Assembly: GCA_026261815.1 (NCBI GenBank)
Contig: JAMPIT010000258.1
Span: 8,609,501 to 8,673,500, forward strand
Reading direction: 5' to 3'
From: Monarcha castaneiventris obscurior
Taxonomy: Eukaryota; Chordata; Aves; Passeriformes; Monarchidae
Length of the DNA stretch: 64,000 nt
Part shown: piece by piece, positions 1-17,071 of the stretch
Layout: the number at the start of each line of letters is the position of its first letter
How positions within the stretch are numbered: position 1 is the stretch's first letter
Notes under the pieces: model-generated
What the model was told of the DNA's origin: nothing
What the model saw: the letters and a program-made list of their open reading frames with translations, nothing else
Databases searched by the model: none
Made by a program: the position numbers and the translations under genes

Positions 1-123
1 GTAAGAGATTGGGTCTCACTAGGGACTCTTCTTCTGTCCTGGGGTTTTCTACTTCACATATGTACATACTAATATATTTTGCCTTAATCCCAGTCTTCCT
101 GACCTCTTTTTTTTTTTTTTTAG

Positions 124-4261
<4,138 letters not shown>

Positions 4262-5870
4262 AGCTCTTTCCTGCTGTGCGGGGCGGGATCAGTCTGTGTT
4301 CTTACTTGGGTTTTTAACGCTGATAAAAGCTGCTCTGCTTCTGACACTTTGATTAGGAGCTTGCTCTTGTGATGTGAGTTGTAGCTTTGAGGGGACAGAC
4401 TTTTATGGGAATGTTTTTTGCCTGTCAGATTTAGTGCATTAAGATAATTCAACTGATGTTTTTAAACTGCAGATGATGAGTTTGCTGCTGTTTTATCTGA
4501 GGTGATAAATCACTAAGTTTTCCGCATTTCCCTCCTAGAAGAGCACAGTTTAAAATGCAAACTTGAAAACGTCAGGAAAAACCCACACTTTGCCTAGCAG
4601 AGCATCAAGCCTCTCCCTGCCAGTGGCTGCTCTCCTTGATGGAACATTTTGAAGGTGCTGCTGTTATTGTCAGCAGTAGGGACTGTTCCCAACCAGTGCC
4701 CTCCTCCCTTTCTGTAGACTCAGGAATGACGATGATGACTGGATGGATCTCTGTCTCCGTTACGTTCATTGGGCTGGAGTGGAATGAAGATGGTACTGTA
4801 ATGGTGCAAGGATTGCTCAGACTTCTAGAGATGGAAAGAGCTGTGTAGTTTTTTTATGTTGTTGATAATTTGTGTGTCAGCACGTGGGGTGAAAACTGGG
4901 AGGGGTGGGGTTTTTATCTGGCATATCTTTGCCCTTAACTATAATGTACTCCACAGCATCTCTTTTTTAGTTTTCTGGAGTTTAATGTCTATTATGTCCC
5001 CTTGGAACAGCTATGTTCTTAAATCTGGTAACCACAGATGTACCAGACTGTTTATGTAACAGTTTATATTTACTATTAAGTAGGGTTTTTATTATTGATT
5101 TGAGGTTTTATTGTATTAATGCTATCTTCAGCTAAACCTTCCTTTCTGTAAAATTGTATTTCTCCATGACCTTTTGTGTGTCCTACCTGGAGTTCCTAAT
5201 GTGAATGGACAGACATCAGTGAATTTTGGTGTGTGAATAATTTAGAAATGCCAAAAGCAGAGGTACAACTGTTCAAAAATGGTGCTGCAGCCATTGAATT
5301 CTGCCTCCTGCAGTAATCTCAGGCTGGGTGTCCAGATTTTTGCTTCCAGTTTCAATACTGTGGTACAATAGAGCCAAGAATAATTTGGAAGAGTTTTGGC
5401 TGAAGAGCTGAAGATTTTAAGTGACCAAAGGGAGGTCCATGGAGAAGGGCATGGATGTTGAGCACTTTCTGAAACATAAGCTGTGAAAACTGGGCGTTAA
5501 GATGCCCATGATGCACCTTAACTTGTCAGCCCTTTCTGAAACCTTTTGCCAGGGCTTTGTGTCCAGGGGGGCAGGAAGAGGCCCCCAGGTTCCAGCACAA
5601 AACCCTCCCGAGCAGAGTGAGAAGGAATAAAGTAGCAGATGCAGCAAGCACTTGGAAATTGACAGGTCAAAGCTGAATGTCTTTGCATGGCCTATTCAGA
5701 GTGGTTTTACATTATCAGTAATATCAGTGCATACAGCTGTTTTTATAAAACATGCTGTATTTTGTGACTAATATTAAAGTTGTTATTTAAAAGTTTTTAT
5801 ACGTCGTGCCAGCCGATGAATGATGAAATGTATTTTGCTTTTTTAATTAAAATGCCCTAAGTTATGTATT
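4262..5870 (+). other. MKNK1: MKNK1 3' untranslated region with three candidate poly(A) signals
   Basis: The stretch after the stop codon is AT-rich with no gene-like ORF, as expected for a 3' UTR. Canonical AATAAA is at 5626-5631. ATTAAA variants are at 5773-5778 and 5846-5851, both followed by T- or GT-rich sequence. The UTR would therefore be about 1.4 to 1.6 kb. Which site is used cannot be read from sequence alone. Confidence 0.65.
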
Positions 5871-6759
5871 TAACACATTTGGCAGTTCTTTGTGATTTTT
5901 TCCTCTTCATTTTTGGTGACACAGAAAAGAGAATTACTTCTTTGTGTGACACTGGATTTAAGACAGTTGAAGTCTCTGAGGACTAGGCATACCTCCCTCT
6001 TCTATTGATTTATTTTATTTATCAGTCTCTGATCTCAGATTTCTTTCTGGGAACTGAGAAGAGCACCCCAGGCAGGGAGGAGGTGTTAACTTAAGCCAGT
6101 TGTTCTGCTCTCGTATGTAGTCTGAGTGCCTCTTGCAGAGTCATTTTTTAGTTTCTTTGGAGGTCTGTGGCTCTGGGGTGGGGAAGGTTGTTTTCCCAGA
6201 GGGGTGGGATGCAGCACTCCCCAGTGCTCTGTGCAGCTCATGGCTGGAGTGAAACCTGAACAGAGCAGGAATTCCAAAACAGGGGCCAGGCCCTTTATTT
6301 GTACCTGCCTTTCTTTCAAAGGAAATCTGCCATATTCACATCAAATGCTTTCAGTTGCACTGTGCTTTAGGATGATCTGCTTCTCCCTCCCTTTTCCTCC
6401 TCGGCAAGAGAGGTACCAGAGAGCACATGAAACCTTGTGGCAGGGGTACAGGAGTGATGTTTCAGTGGGGCCAAAGGTCTTGGACCTTCCTTTGCCTTGA
6501 AATGAGAAGTCAGATTCAGCTGATGATCCAACAGGTGCCTCTTTCCCTCTGATCTTTTCCTTTCACTGGGAGTTCAGCTTTCTTCAGGTGTGTTATCCCC
6601 AGAGGGCCTAATTTGGAAGGCCTTCACTATGCTTTTTTCATGTCAGTGAGGAAGAGGCTCTTGCTTCTGGGTGGGAAGTCACTGAATCAGGGACTCTGAG
6701 CTGTGCTTTTGAGGTGATGCTGGGTTTGTTTGTGTCTCCTGCGAGTCTTGTTTGGCAGC
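5871..6759. other. Intergenic, nothing recognised
   Basis: I see no exon with splice sites and no repeat I can name. Short open frames here show no protein-like composition. Confidence 0.5.
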
Positions 6760-6764
6760 CTGTG

Positions 6765-7368
6765 TGTGCTGGTTTTGGCCAAAATCTAGCAATATATCCT
6801 TTGGAAGGAAACCAGGTTACAACCGCCCTTCCCCCCACCAGGTTCAGGAAAAAAATTCCTCGAAAGAAAGTGAAAGAGATAAAACCTATTTATTAACAAA
6901 CACACAGGAAAAGGATAATAATGCTAAATAGTAAAACCCCTCACTCTAACGAGAAAACCTGGGAAGAAATTAGAGTCCTCTCGTAAGTGTGGTCCCTCCT
7001 TCTCGGAGCTGCCGTGGGGGGTGGCCTTCGGCCCCCTCCGGGCCTGAAGAAAAGTTCTCCTGATGTGTTCTGATGTTGTTGAAACAGTCCAGACAGGAAA
7101 AAAAGGAAAAAAAACCCACCAAAGTCCCAGGAAACACTCTGGAGAAAAAGGGAAGGAGAAAAAAACAAAAAAAAAGCTGGCTGAAGAGACAGGCAAGGTG
7201 CTCCCTCCTTGCTACCGCCGCCGGGGAACGCAGAGGAGTCTCTCTCTCTGTGTCCTTGGGAACTTGCTCTGAAAAGTCCGTTTGCTTTTTTTTTTTTTCC
7301 TCCCCTCTCAAGCTCAGTTTAAAGGCACAAAATTAAGGGGATACACATCACAGAGTCACCCCAAGACA
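6765..7368 (-). mobile_element. Solo LTR of an endogenous retrovirus, minus orientation
   Basis: The element is 604 bases and begins TGT and ends ACA on the + strand. It is flanked by CTGTG on both sides (6760-6764 and 7369-7373), a probable 5-base target-site duplication. Read on the minus strand it starts TGTCTTGGGGTGAC, which I remember as the start of a passerine LTR. A poly(A) signal AATAAA lies at 6889-6894 (minus). A/T homopolymers of up to about 14 bases (near 7287-7300) and a GC-rich stretch near 7000-7050 sit inside. No internal retroviral sequence is present. The TSD flank is partly low complexity (TGTGTG), so the ends are probable rather than proven. Confidence 0.7.
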
Positions 7369-7373
7369 CTGTG

Positions 7374-8165
7374 GGACATGACTGCTTCATCACTGAATCC
7401 CAGTGCCTCCCCTCTGGGAAGGGCTGAATCTGTGCCATGCTTTTCCAGTTCCCTGTGACAAAACCACACCAGGCAGCTTATGTGAGCTCCCTGGCTTCTG
7501 AAAAAATGATGGGAAAGTGTCTTCTTGGTGAGGAAATGGGGTTGGCAAGGCAAAAGGTGGCTTTCAAGAATTCCAAAAGATATTCTGACCAGCAAGGAGA
7601 GCATCGAAGCAGTTAAGCTGATCTTTAGTGTTTTTAGAAATTTCTGCTTTCCCTCCCCAAGGTTTTCCTGGGAGGTGAGTGAGCAAACCGAGGAAGAGCC
7701 ATCAGTATGATTTATGGGGAACTAATATCAAACAAATGGCAACCAAGCAGCTCCAGTCTCAAAGCTCCCCCCTTCAGTCCCCTTGAGAGCCAGTGACAGA
7801 GGATGTTCTGTAGGATTTTGCTGACCTTTATGTGCAATATTTCACGAAGTGCACTCAGCCTTGTGCTTACAAATGTGGTTTCTGCATTGTTGGTTGCATA
7901 AAAGGAAGCTCCTATTTCTCATTGTGTGGTATTTTTTCTGCTCTCTCCTCCTTTCCCCCATGTTTATTAAATCCTTTATCAGGGATGCAAAGATGCCTTT
8001 GTTATTTGGAGGGCTGTGGGTGGGCTGGCTTTCAAGGTAGTGAGTAGCTTCGTTAATTTTCAAAACTAATAATTTTCTTCGGGCCACACCAGTGGCAGCA
8101 ACAGGCTTCAAATTTGGCTTCCATGGAAACATACTGCCATGGTAACTGAAAGACCTGACAACCAA
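7374..8165. other. Intergenic; one X-box-like site
   Basis: No coding exon seen. The only notable short motif is ACTGCCATGGTAAC at 8133-8146, one or two bases off a palindromic RFX X-box, just before the CCTT microsatellite. Confidence 0.4.
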
Positions 8166-8308
8166 CCTTCCTTCCTTCCTTCCCTTCCTTCCCTTCCTTC
8201 CTTCCTTCCTTCCTTCCTTCCTTCCTTCCTTCCTTCCTTCCTTCCTTCCTTCCTTCCTTCCTTCCTTCCTTCCTTCCTTCCTTCCTTTCCTTCCTTCCCT
8301 CCCTTCTT
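8166..8308. repeat. (CCTT)n tetranucleotide microsatellite
   Basis: An uninterrupted run of 24 CCTT units covers 8192-8287, flanked on both sides by imperfect copies. The other strand is pure GGAA repeat. Long open frames across it on both strands (poly-Pro/Ser/Phe/Leu and poly-Lys/Glu/Gly) are artefacts of the repeat. Confidence 0.97.
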
Positions 8309-11300
8309 GCTTCCTCCTGCCAGATTCAGCACATTAAAAATTCTCCAACCATAGAAATTAATTTCTCTGGGAAGAAAAAAAAAGGCTGTAAAACCAATGG
8401 TGCCATTTCACTGCCATTGTTTGGAAAAAAAAAAGCTCTTTCAAGTCTGGAGGGAGATGTCACTGAGACACAAATTCCCTTCCAATGTGGAAAAAAAAAG
8501 CCCAACTCTAAAAGAAGTGCTTCATCTTTAGATTGTTCTGTGGGGACTTGCTGTCATGGGCTGGTGTGGGAAATTGGACTCTGCCCCCAGCCCAACATCT
8601 GTAATACTGAGGAGGGTGAGAATTGACTCATCCAGTGGTTGTGAGCTGCAGTACCAGTGCTGTGCTGGGTCCCTTCCAGCTAATTAATTTGACACCAGAT
8701 TTTCTGTTGCTGCCTGTCACAGCTGCTTTCACACTAAGATTGGTTAGCAAAGTTTGGCAGGCTGACAAACAGCCCCAGTTCAGCAACTTTGCTCTGATTC
8801 AGCCTGGAGTGGGAGGGAAGGGAGAATTGGGCCTCCTGAAATGTTTTGCTCAGCAAGAAGCAGGGTGAGGGCAAAGACTCTGCAGGGCACAGGGCACAGA
8901 GGAGCTTGGAGTCAGATGCTTTGTTTTTGCTTTCTCTTCAACCCAGAACAAAGCTCATTACCTAACTGGCACCACATCTGTTAAGAGTCGTATGGCCAGT
9001 TCTGAGGCAGCGCCGTGTGTGTGTATGGGTGTGAATCTTGCTTCCTTCATTGTTCCCTTGCCCAAAATCATCACCCTCAGGACTTGAGAGCTTTTCTTGT
9101 CAGCTGCCTTAAGAATTGTAATGCCTGCACCCAGCTCCAGGCTGCTTGTGGGAAAAGCAGAGCTGCCTCATCTATTTCCTGCTCCTTTTTTCATTCTCTT
9201 GTTTCACCCTGTTTCTCATCCTGATGTTCTTGCAGCAGCTCTAGATCCACTTGCTTAGCCAGGGGATGCTCCTGCAGCCTGCTGTGGAATGAAGAGGAGA
9301 AACAGTTCCTGGAGCTCCATAGCTGTTTGCTGGAGACCTGTGCAGCTGGTCCTGCTTGTCACTAAGCTTTGCCAAGGGATTTTGTTGGTGACAGTAACAA
9401 TCCAGGGACTCCTGGTGGTGGTGGATGAAGCAGATTGGCTTTTCTACTCCAGCAGAGGAGTTGAGACAAATGATGATGGAGAGGGGTGAGCAGAACTGGC
9501 TGCACTCAGCAGTGCTGGGATGATCCAGGAGTGGATTCCATTCGGTAACTGACAAGTGAGAGTTGTGTTCTGTGTGACATTATCCGTGGGGACGTGCTGC
9601 TTTCAGAGAAAACCCTGTATCCCTGCCATGGAAAACTCCTGTGAAGCAAATGCTTTCTGTGCTCATCCTCAGCACCAAGCTGTGGTACAAAGCTTCCAAC
9701 TGACTTCAGCGAGTGTTGCTCCCACTCTGGCTGATTTCCTCTTATGTTAAGCTGTGTCATATCCTTGCTGCTCTACAAAGAACTCTTAACCTGGTTTGGG
9801 TCTTTTCAAGCTGAGTTTACAGCAATCTGCTAATTCTCTACAAGCTAAGTGGAGTATGGCATCCAGAACTTCTTGTTGTGTTCTGTGAAAAGACCATGTC
9901 ACCGCTGGCTTGGGAAGGTCCTGTTTATCCCCAACATGTTCTTCCAGCAGCATCAGGATGCAGCTTTTCCTCATGACTGGCCTTAAACTGCCTCCCAGTG
10001 CCATGATGTCCTGCAAAGCCAGTTTTGGGGGGCTTTGTCAGCACAGAGTGTGTTCCCTCCCATCTCTACACCTGCTCTCAGATCCATTGCAATGCAGGAA
10101 AGGACGGCTGTCAAACTGCCCTGTTCTGAGCAATTTAGACTTTAAATTTTCTTGAAACTGGAGCAGGCTCCCACTCCTGCAGGAAATACCATGAGGGTCC
10201 TAAAGGTTTAACTATCCCACTTCTTTTTATTTTAGGTCTGAACAGCTTGAGCAGCTTTGAAGGCCTTCATCCCACCACTTTTCACCGAACATGGTGCTGG
10301 AGCAGCTGATTTCCCCATGCAGTTGCATTGCAGGGGGAAGCCAGCAGTGATATCTGTGCTGGTGGCATGAACACAGTCCTAAGGCTTGGGCTGCAAATGC
10401 CAGAACAGTCTGTCTGATCCTAGCTGGAAACCTTGCTGGCATATCAATGAGCTCTGCTGCAGTCACAGGCTGTGGTTGTGAATTTATAGGGGGAGCGATC
10501 GGATTAATTGAGCAGCAGTGGGAGTGTTCAATTACACTGGCTTCTGATTAATCACCCTTTGTTGAACCATGTCAGCACACTTCCTACTGCCAAAAGCATT
10601 GCCCGAGGTGTGTGGAGCAGCAAGGCCTTTACTTTAATCAATGGCAAAGCCAAACATTCCTTGGCACCAACAGCTCCTCTCCTGCCTTGTTGATTCTGTG
10701 TAGGGATTTCTAAAGGTCTCAGACAAGTATTTGAAGCCACTTTGCTTTTGATTCTGAAAAAACTGGGATGATGAGGGAGATCTTTAGGAAATCAGATGGC
10801 ATCTTGGACTCATCTCTTTGATATGGAGATATCAGCTATCATCAGTGTAACATTGCGAACACTGTCACTTGAAAGTGATCCTACTAATATTGGTGTGCTT
10901 TCCTTCCACACACATTATCCCAAAGGATGGTGCTTGTAGGGCATCTCTGGGAAAGTCACTAAGCTGGCACTGGAAATACTCTGAGAAGAGTTGCTCCATC
11001 TTCTCAACCTGTTCCTCCTGGCATCCCTTCCCTTCTTTACAGGGCTGGAAGGGATATAAGCCCTCAATTTATGGTCAGGGCTACTTGCCTTTGCCACCTT
11101 CACAGCCATGTCCAAATGCCATGAAAGGTTTGGGCTGTTTTGAAAGTTCTATGGCATTTTTGGGCTGTTGTAAAGGTTGGAGGAGAGCCCGAAGGGAACA
11201 TCTGAACACATCTCTAGCCACTCTCTACCCCTTAGTCCGTGCAATAACCTCGTCTTCCAATCTAAGTATCTCTACTTTCCTGAACGTTACTCCTTGTAAT

Positions 11301-14300
11301 CACATTCCTTCTGAGCCCTTGCATGTCCAGGTAAATATCCTGAGCCCTTTGGGTGGGATCCCCCCCATTCTGGTTCCAGCTGTGTGCACCAAGGCAAGTC
11401 ACTGCCTTACACACTGCCCTGATGCCTCCCTGCTCCACAGAAATCTCTCAGATTTTTCACCTGGCTCTGATAAGTTTTCTCTGATATCTTGGTATCTGCA
11501 GCCACTAGCTTGTTTGTGCTTTCCTCCCCTCTGGGAACATTAGACCAGAGGTCAAGTTTTCACAGCAAAAATTCTAATTGCTCCCTAAGAGCAGGGCTGT
11601 CTGCTGTTGACTTCCAGCCCTGTTACATTACTGAGGTGCTCTTTAATATCATGCTTGTGATATTCGTGTCCTCTTCTAAATGAGGGCTCAGTGTCTTCAC
11701 CAGATCTCACTGCCTGACTTCTCTTTCTGTCTGGGTCATCAGCTAAAGTGATTTAATTGCTTGATGAATTCCATTGTTCCTGCTTTCTCCCCATTTGTTA
11801 GATCCTGTCCTGTCAGCACAAGCATGGCACAAAATTCTGGCTTCTGTGCAGATTCCTCTCAGGGGCTCACATCACCAAAGTTACTTTTACACAAAATGCA
11901 TGTAGGACCAATCTCCTCACAAAAATATACAGGAATATATTTGTACAGTGTTTCTGGGTGAAAGGAAGAACCTGCCTGGGAATGAGTGTGTGGGTGGCAG
12001 CCTGCTGCATAAGCAGTGCTGCTCTTTTGGGCTCTGCAGCCGCTAAAGGACGTGCTTTCTTGTCCTCCAGATTCAGGTTTTACCTCCCTAATACCACATG
12101 CCAATTAAAATAAGCAGATCTCTATAGCACATGAAGATTCATAAAACTCACTGCCTTTTGCTTTATCACAGGAAATCATATACAGCTGTAAGAAAAGTCA
12201 GAGATCTCCTGTGTGTTTTTCCTGTTTTCTTCCCAATATTTGAGTATTTTTGCTTTGACAAGTCCAAATTCCTCCTCCTTTTGCTAACTAGTTGATATCT
12301 AAATCACACAGTCCCTGTTAATGCTTTAACTCACACCCTTCTCCCTGTCCATGTTGCTTCTGGAGTACGTGCAGTTGTCCATGCTCTTCTGTGCCATACT
12401 GACTTCTCCCAGGGAAGACTTGGTCCTCCTGGAGGCATCTCCAGGTTACCAGCTCTGTTTTACCTCTCAGGTGGAGGAAATCTCTCACCAGAGGCTGTCT
12501 GTAGTCATCTCCCTCAGGAGTTAAGACTGAGACCCCAGCTTTGCCCACTTCCATGCAGTTCCCTGGCAACATGAGGATCCTCAGGGTCTTGACCACCCTG
12601 CTTAATTCTGTGCCTGAACCAAGCACTTTCTCTTTATAGGTCACACGAGAACAGATGCTGGGCAATCTCGACTTTCCCATCAGAGTTTTTGGTCCAGTTC
12701 ACAGCTTTGTTGTGGCACAAGCTGCCACATGTCAGCTCCTCTTGCCTTTGGCACATGCGAGGCAACCCCCTCCTCTGCCACGGGTGGTTAAACTCCCCTG
12801 AATTACACAGCATTTATTGCACAATAAGAACACACACAGACGGTTACTGTGCCTGCTCATGGTGAGCTGTTTCAATGCTTAAAGCCTGTGGCTGGATGTG
12901 GAAGGTTTCCAACACCACCAGTTACTCACAAACTGCACACCAACAGATCTCTTACATTATGGTTTTGGAAATATTCCCCCCTTGGGCTTCCTCATTATCA
13001 GTTCAAGACGGTAACAATGCAGCCCTGTATCTGAATTATGAATGCCAGCCTCTGTCTGCTGCCGTGCAGCCATTCAGCCTTGCCGGAGCTCCTTAGATGG
13101 GTTTAATCCCAAAATGAGTTTTGAGGAATGCTGCCAAACTTTTACAACAGCACCAAAGTCGATGAACTGCCCTTCCCTCCCTACTCTTGTAGCTTTTCAT
13201 TATTTTCATTTGTCGTGTGTTTTTTCTTCTGTTGAATAATTCAGCTAATAGGCTGGCACTGGAGTGCTTGAGAGCTGTTCCCTAATGAGGGAAGCAGCTT
13301 GCCAGCTTTTTATCTTTCCAGTCTTTTGACTGCAAACCCAACATTATTAACAAATCACCATGGAAGAGCCGTGGCAATACAGAACAAAATGTTGTTGTCT
13401 TAACTTAAGCAGGCAAGGAAGAAAAAATAAACAGAATAAAAGAAACCCAAGCCCTGTCTGGGAAAACAAAGTGTGAAAGTGAAGCGTGCGTGGAAGGAAG
13501 TGATGGTAATAGAAATCTCTTTGCAACCTCATTCTGTCTCAATATCTGCAAGCAGGGAGAATCTGTATGGGAGAAAGGATGTTAACTTGCTGAAGAGACC
13601 TAATTCAGAGGATGAGTGTAGGTGTAGCTGTTGGCAGCTCTGTTTCTTGCCATGTTTTAATGAGTAAAAGTTTGTATAGAAAGATTTTTTCTTTTCTTGG
13701 CCAACTTCATTATTTTTTAAAAAGCTGGATGATTTACTGTCCATGTGACAAAGATGGGATTTAAAAAAAATAAGTATGTGACGCCTTTTTGCACGTTGCT
13801 GAATCCCCTTTAAAATGGCATTGACATCACTTTTTTCTTGAGTTTGTTCAGATAAAGACCCACACTGACATATTTCAGATGAGCAGTTTAGTCCGTGGTC
13901 CTCCCTGCTTTTGTCCTTTCCTGGATGCTCAGGGCTCAGCAGCTCTGGGTGCCTGAGGAATCCCACTAGGGAGGGCATTTGCAAGGTCGCTCATCTCCTT
14001 TGCAGGACAATGAGTGGGGAGCAGGCAAAAAGGCTGATGGGGTTCAAACGAGTCCTCCCTCAAGCCAGCAGCTTGCCTGACACCAGAACTCTCATCTCAA
14101 ACTCCTGCCCAGTGAAATTCTGCAGCTGAACTAAAATTACACCGAGTGCCACATCCAAGTTGGACGTTGTTGACATTGTGATGTTTTCTGCAGCACAGGG
14201 AAGATACTCATCTTAGGTGTTGGGGTCAAATTGTCACCCGTGGATGCAGGACGAGATGCTTAATTTGATAAGAGGATTTTATCTCAAACACTGACCTAAA

Positions 14301-16370
14301 AATGAACATCTAAAAACCTCACACATGGCAAGGTCCCAGTTACACTAGGTACTGTACAGACACGGTCCAAGAGATTGTTCTGATCCCAGGAAGTGTGTTT
14401 TCTCATTTCTTTCCTGTTACGTTGCCAGCATTTGCACAAAATACACAACTCTGAGCTGAATGGCACAGCTGGGCAAAATTTGGCGCTTCTGAATTGAGCT
14501 AACCTGGCTTGATTGGAAAATAAAATCCCACTCATCTGGCCTGTAATTGCTATTAAAGTGTCCTTTGAAGATACAAGGCTGAGTTAAATCAACCTTGCTA
14601 TATGGACATCCAGGGAATTGCATCAAATTAGAGCGGTTAAAGATCTGACTTGTTATGTTTGTTTGCACTCAAAGCCTAGAGAAGGGAAATTGAGATGAGC
14701 AAAAATGATGATGGTAAGGAAAAATGGGGGAAAACAGACAAAAAGAGTGATTGAGAGCTCATGGAGCATTGTTCAAAAAGGGCCCTCGGGGAATGCAAAC
14801 TCACAATTGTTGCTTCTGGAAGACAGATCCCCTTTTGTTTGCATGGATGTATTGCTGAGCACGCTCCCTCTGCTTCTTGCTCAGTTATGATCTGTCTCCT
14901 GTTTCACATCAGTCTTGCTCCTGTCTTAGTCCATCCTTCAGCTAGTGGCGGCAGGAGATGAAATAGCCTTTGCTTTGCCTGGCAGGGATGTGTGTGATGT
15001 GAAGCCAGATGGCTGCCAAGACGAACATTTGAGAGTGTCTCCACATTATTAAATTGCAGCTGCTGTTTTTGCAATCAGAGGTGATGGGAGGGTTCCCAGC
15101 AGCAACCAGGAGCAGATGGATGAAGAGGGACATGTCTTGGTGGGGTGTGATTAAAATCCACTGGGACGGGGTGTGCTCAGTCCCACTCTGGGCTTAGGCT
15201 TTCTGTGGGACAGTGGGATCAAGGGAATGGGTTTATTCTGCCTGCCCATAAAGGTGGGGACCAGGAGCTTGCTTTGATGCACCGGTGTGATCCCACTGTA
15301 GCTAGTTGAAGCCAAACTGATTTCTGTTGCTTCTTGCTCTTTTTTCTTTGTTTTCCTCTTACTGCTGCATTACCTTACTAAAAATACCTGAAATCATATC
15401 ATTTACTGAGCTGCTTCCTCTGCTTGTTCTTGTTCCAGGCACAAACATCCATCTCTCTCTAAACACCTCTCTCCTCTGCCCAAATTAAGGCATTGCTTCA
15501 AAGCAGAACTTCATCTTTAGGGAACTTGTTATTCCGCAGTCCTGACTTGCCTCCTCCTGCGCTAACAGGAGGTTTAGCCCTCAAGATAGGGGTCTGGTTT
15601 GGTAATAGCTGAAGGGAAGGTTGATAATGCCATCATCCTCTAAATTGGATGTTGGAACATCCTGGCTTCTTGCTGAGAATTAGAAGGGCTGTTTTGGGTC
15701 AAGCTGAATCCTGTGTAACTCTGGATCCTTTTTCAGCCAGAGGCCAGGAGGACATGCTGAAAGAAGACATGTAATTACTGTACCTTCCCTGCTGGTAACC
15801 CCCAGCCTTTGGCAATCAGCAGCTTAAGGACTTCATGAGTGCTGTGCAGTCAGGAAAAGGCAGAGATGTTAGTTGCCTTCATGAAATTTAAAGAAGAACC
15901 TCCTATTCCATGTTTCCCTCCTGTCTGGCTCACCCACGGCACAACCCTCCTGCAGTCTCATGGCTCAGAAGACAGACTGAATTTTAGCTGATGTTGTTCT
16001 TGAATCAGGATGTTTCAGGGTGGGTCCTGTTGGTGATGAGTTTTGCTGTGTGCTGTCTCCTTAAGTTGTAAGTTGGCAAGCTGCCCTCTAGATCTGGGTT
16101 GATAGCAGAGGTGTCAGAGTGTGGTGTTCTGGCTGGGAGCTTTTCATGGAAAATCCTGCTCTCCAGGCAAAAGGAAACAACAACAAAACAAAAGCCAGCT
16201 CAAGAGTCATTGTAAAAGGACCCTTTGATGGAACAAAGTTAATGTAAAACAACTGAGCTTTGTTGATGATATTATGAAAACTATCTCGGGTCAGAGCAGG
16301 AGAGGATCTGGCCTGTCATTTTGGAAGCCTGTGGTGGTGACAGTGGCCGAAGGTGGTGCCTGACTGGTGA
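8309..16370. other. Intergenic, about 8 kb, no gene recognised
   Basis: I read this stretch on both strands for kinocilin-like membrane segments and for exons with good splice sites and found none. The longest frame (10869-11543, 224 codons) has no recognisable domain and is rich in Ser, Cys and Pro. A small AT-rich block with several TAAT cores lies at 10490-10570. Confidence 0.5.
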
Positions 16371-16374
16371 CCAC

Positions 16375-17067
16375 TGTCATGGTTAAACCCAGGAGGAAAC
16401 TCAGTCCCACACAGCTGCTCACTTCCCCCATGTGGGATGGGAGAGAGAACTGGAAGAGTAAAAGTGAGGAAACTCATGGGTTGAGATAAAAACACTTTAA
16501 CAGGCAAAGGAAAAAAAGCCATGAACACAAGCAAAGCAAAACAAGGAATTCATTCACCACATCTCATGGTCTGAGATAAAAACAGTTTAATAGGCAAAGG
16601 AAAAAAAGCCATGGACACAAGCAAAGCAAAACAAGGAATTCATTCAGCACATCCCATGGGCAGGCAGGTGCTCAGCCACCCCAGGAGAGCAGGGCTCCAT
16701 CATGTGTGATGGTAACTGGGAAAGGCAAATGCCATCACCCCAAAAATCCCCCCTTCCTTCTTCTTCCCCCAGCTTTATATGCTGAGCATGACCCCTGAGT
16801 ATGGTGTGGAACATCCCTCTGGTCACTTGGGGTCAGCTGTCCTGACTGTCCCCTCCCAGCTTCTCACGCATCCCCAGCCTCCTCACTGGTGGAGTGGTAG
16901 GGAAAGCAGAAAAGGCCTTGACTTAGTGTAAGCAGTGCTTGGCAACAACTAAAGCATCAGTTAGCAACATTATTCCGGTATTAAATCCAAACCACAGCGC
17001 TACGCCAGCTACTTGGAAGGAAATTAACTCTCTGCCAGCTGTGGGATAGTGTCCTGAAACCAGGACA
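16375..17067 (-). mobile_element. Solo LTR of a bird endogenous retrovirus with an internal 90-bp duplication
   Basis: The 693-base element begins TGTCATGG and ends CCAGGACA on the + strand. It is flanked by CCAC on both sides (16371-16374 and 17068-17071), a 4-base target-site duplication. In its own (minus) sense it has a TATA box TATAAA (16774-16779) and downstream ATTAAA (16586-16591). The family is one I remember from passerines (GAGTTAATTT near the start, CTCAACCCATGAG near the end). Bases 16473-16562 and 16563-16652 are a tandem duplication differing at about 6 of 90 positions. No internal viral genes are present. Confidence 0.88.
16473..16652. repeat. 90-bp tandem duplication inside the LTR
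   Basis: Two adjacent copies, period 90, each run from CTCATGG to ATTCANCACAT. The distal copy keeps the ATTAAA poly(A) signal in minus sense (16586-16591); the other has GTTAAA (16496-16501). Confidence 0.93.
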
Positions 17068-17071
17068 CCAC

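Noticed and set aside
8108..8354. Poly-Lys/Glu/Gly and poly-Pro/Ser/Phe/Leu frames
   Set aside because: Translation of the CCTT microsatellite.
10869..11543. 224-codon open frame on the + strand
   Set aside because: No domain, no splice context, composition like random non-coding sequence.
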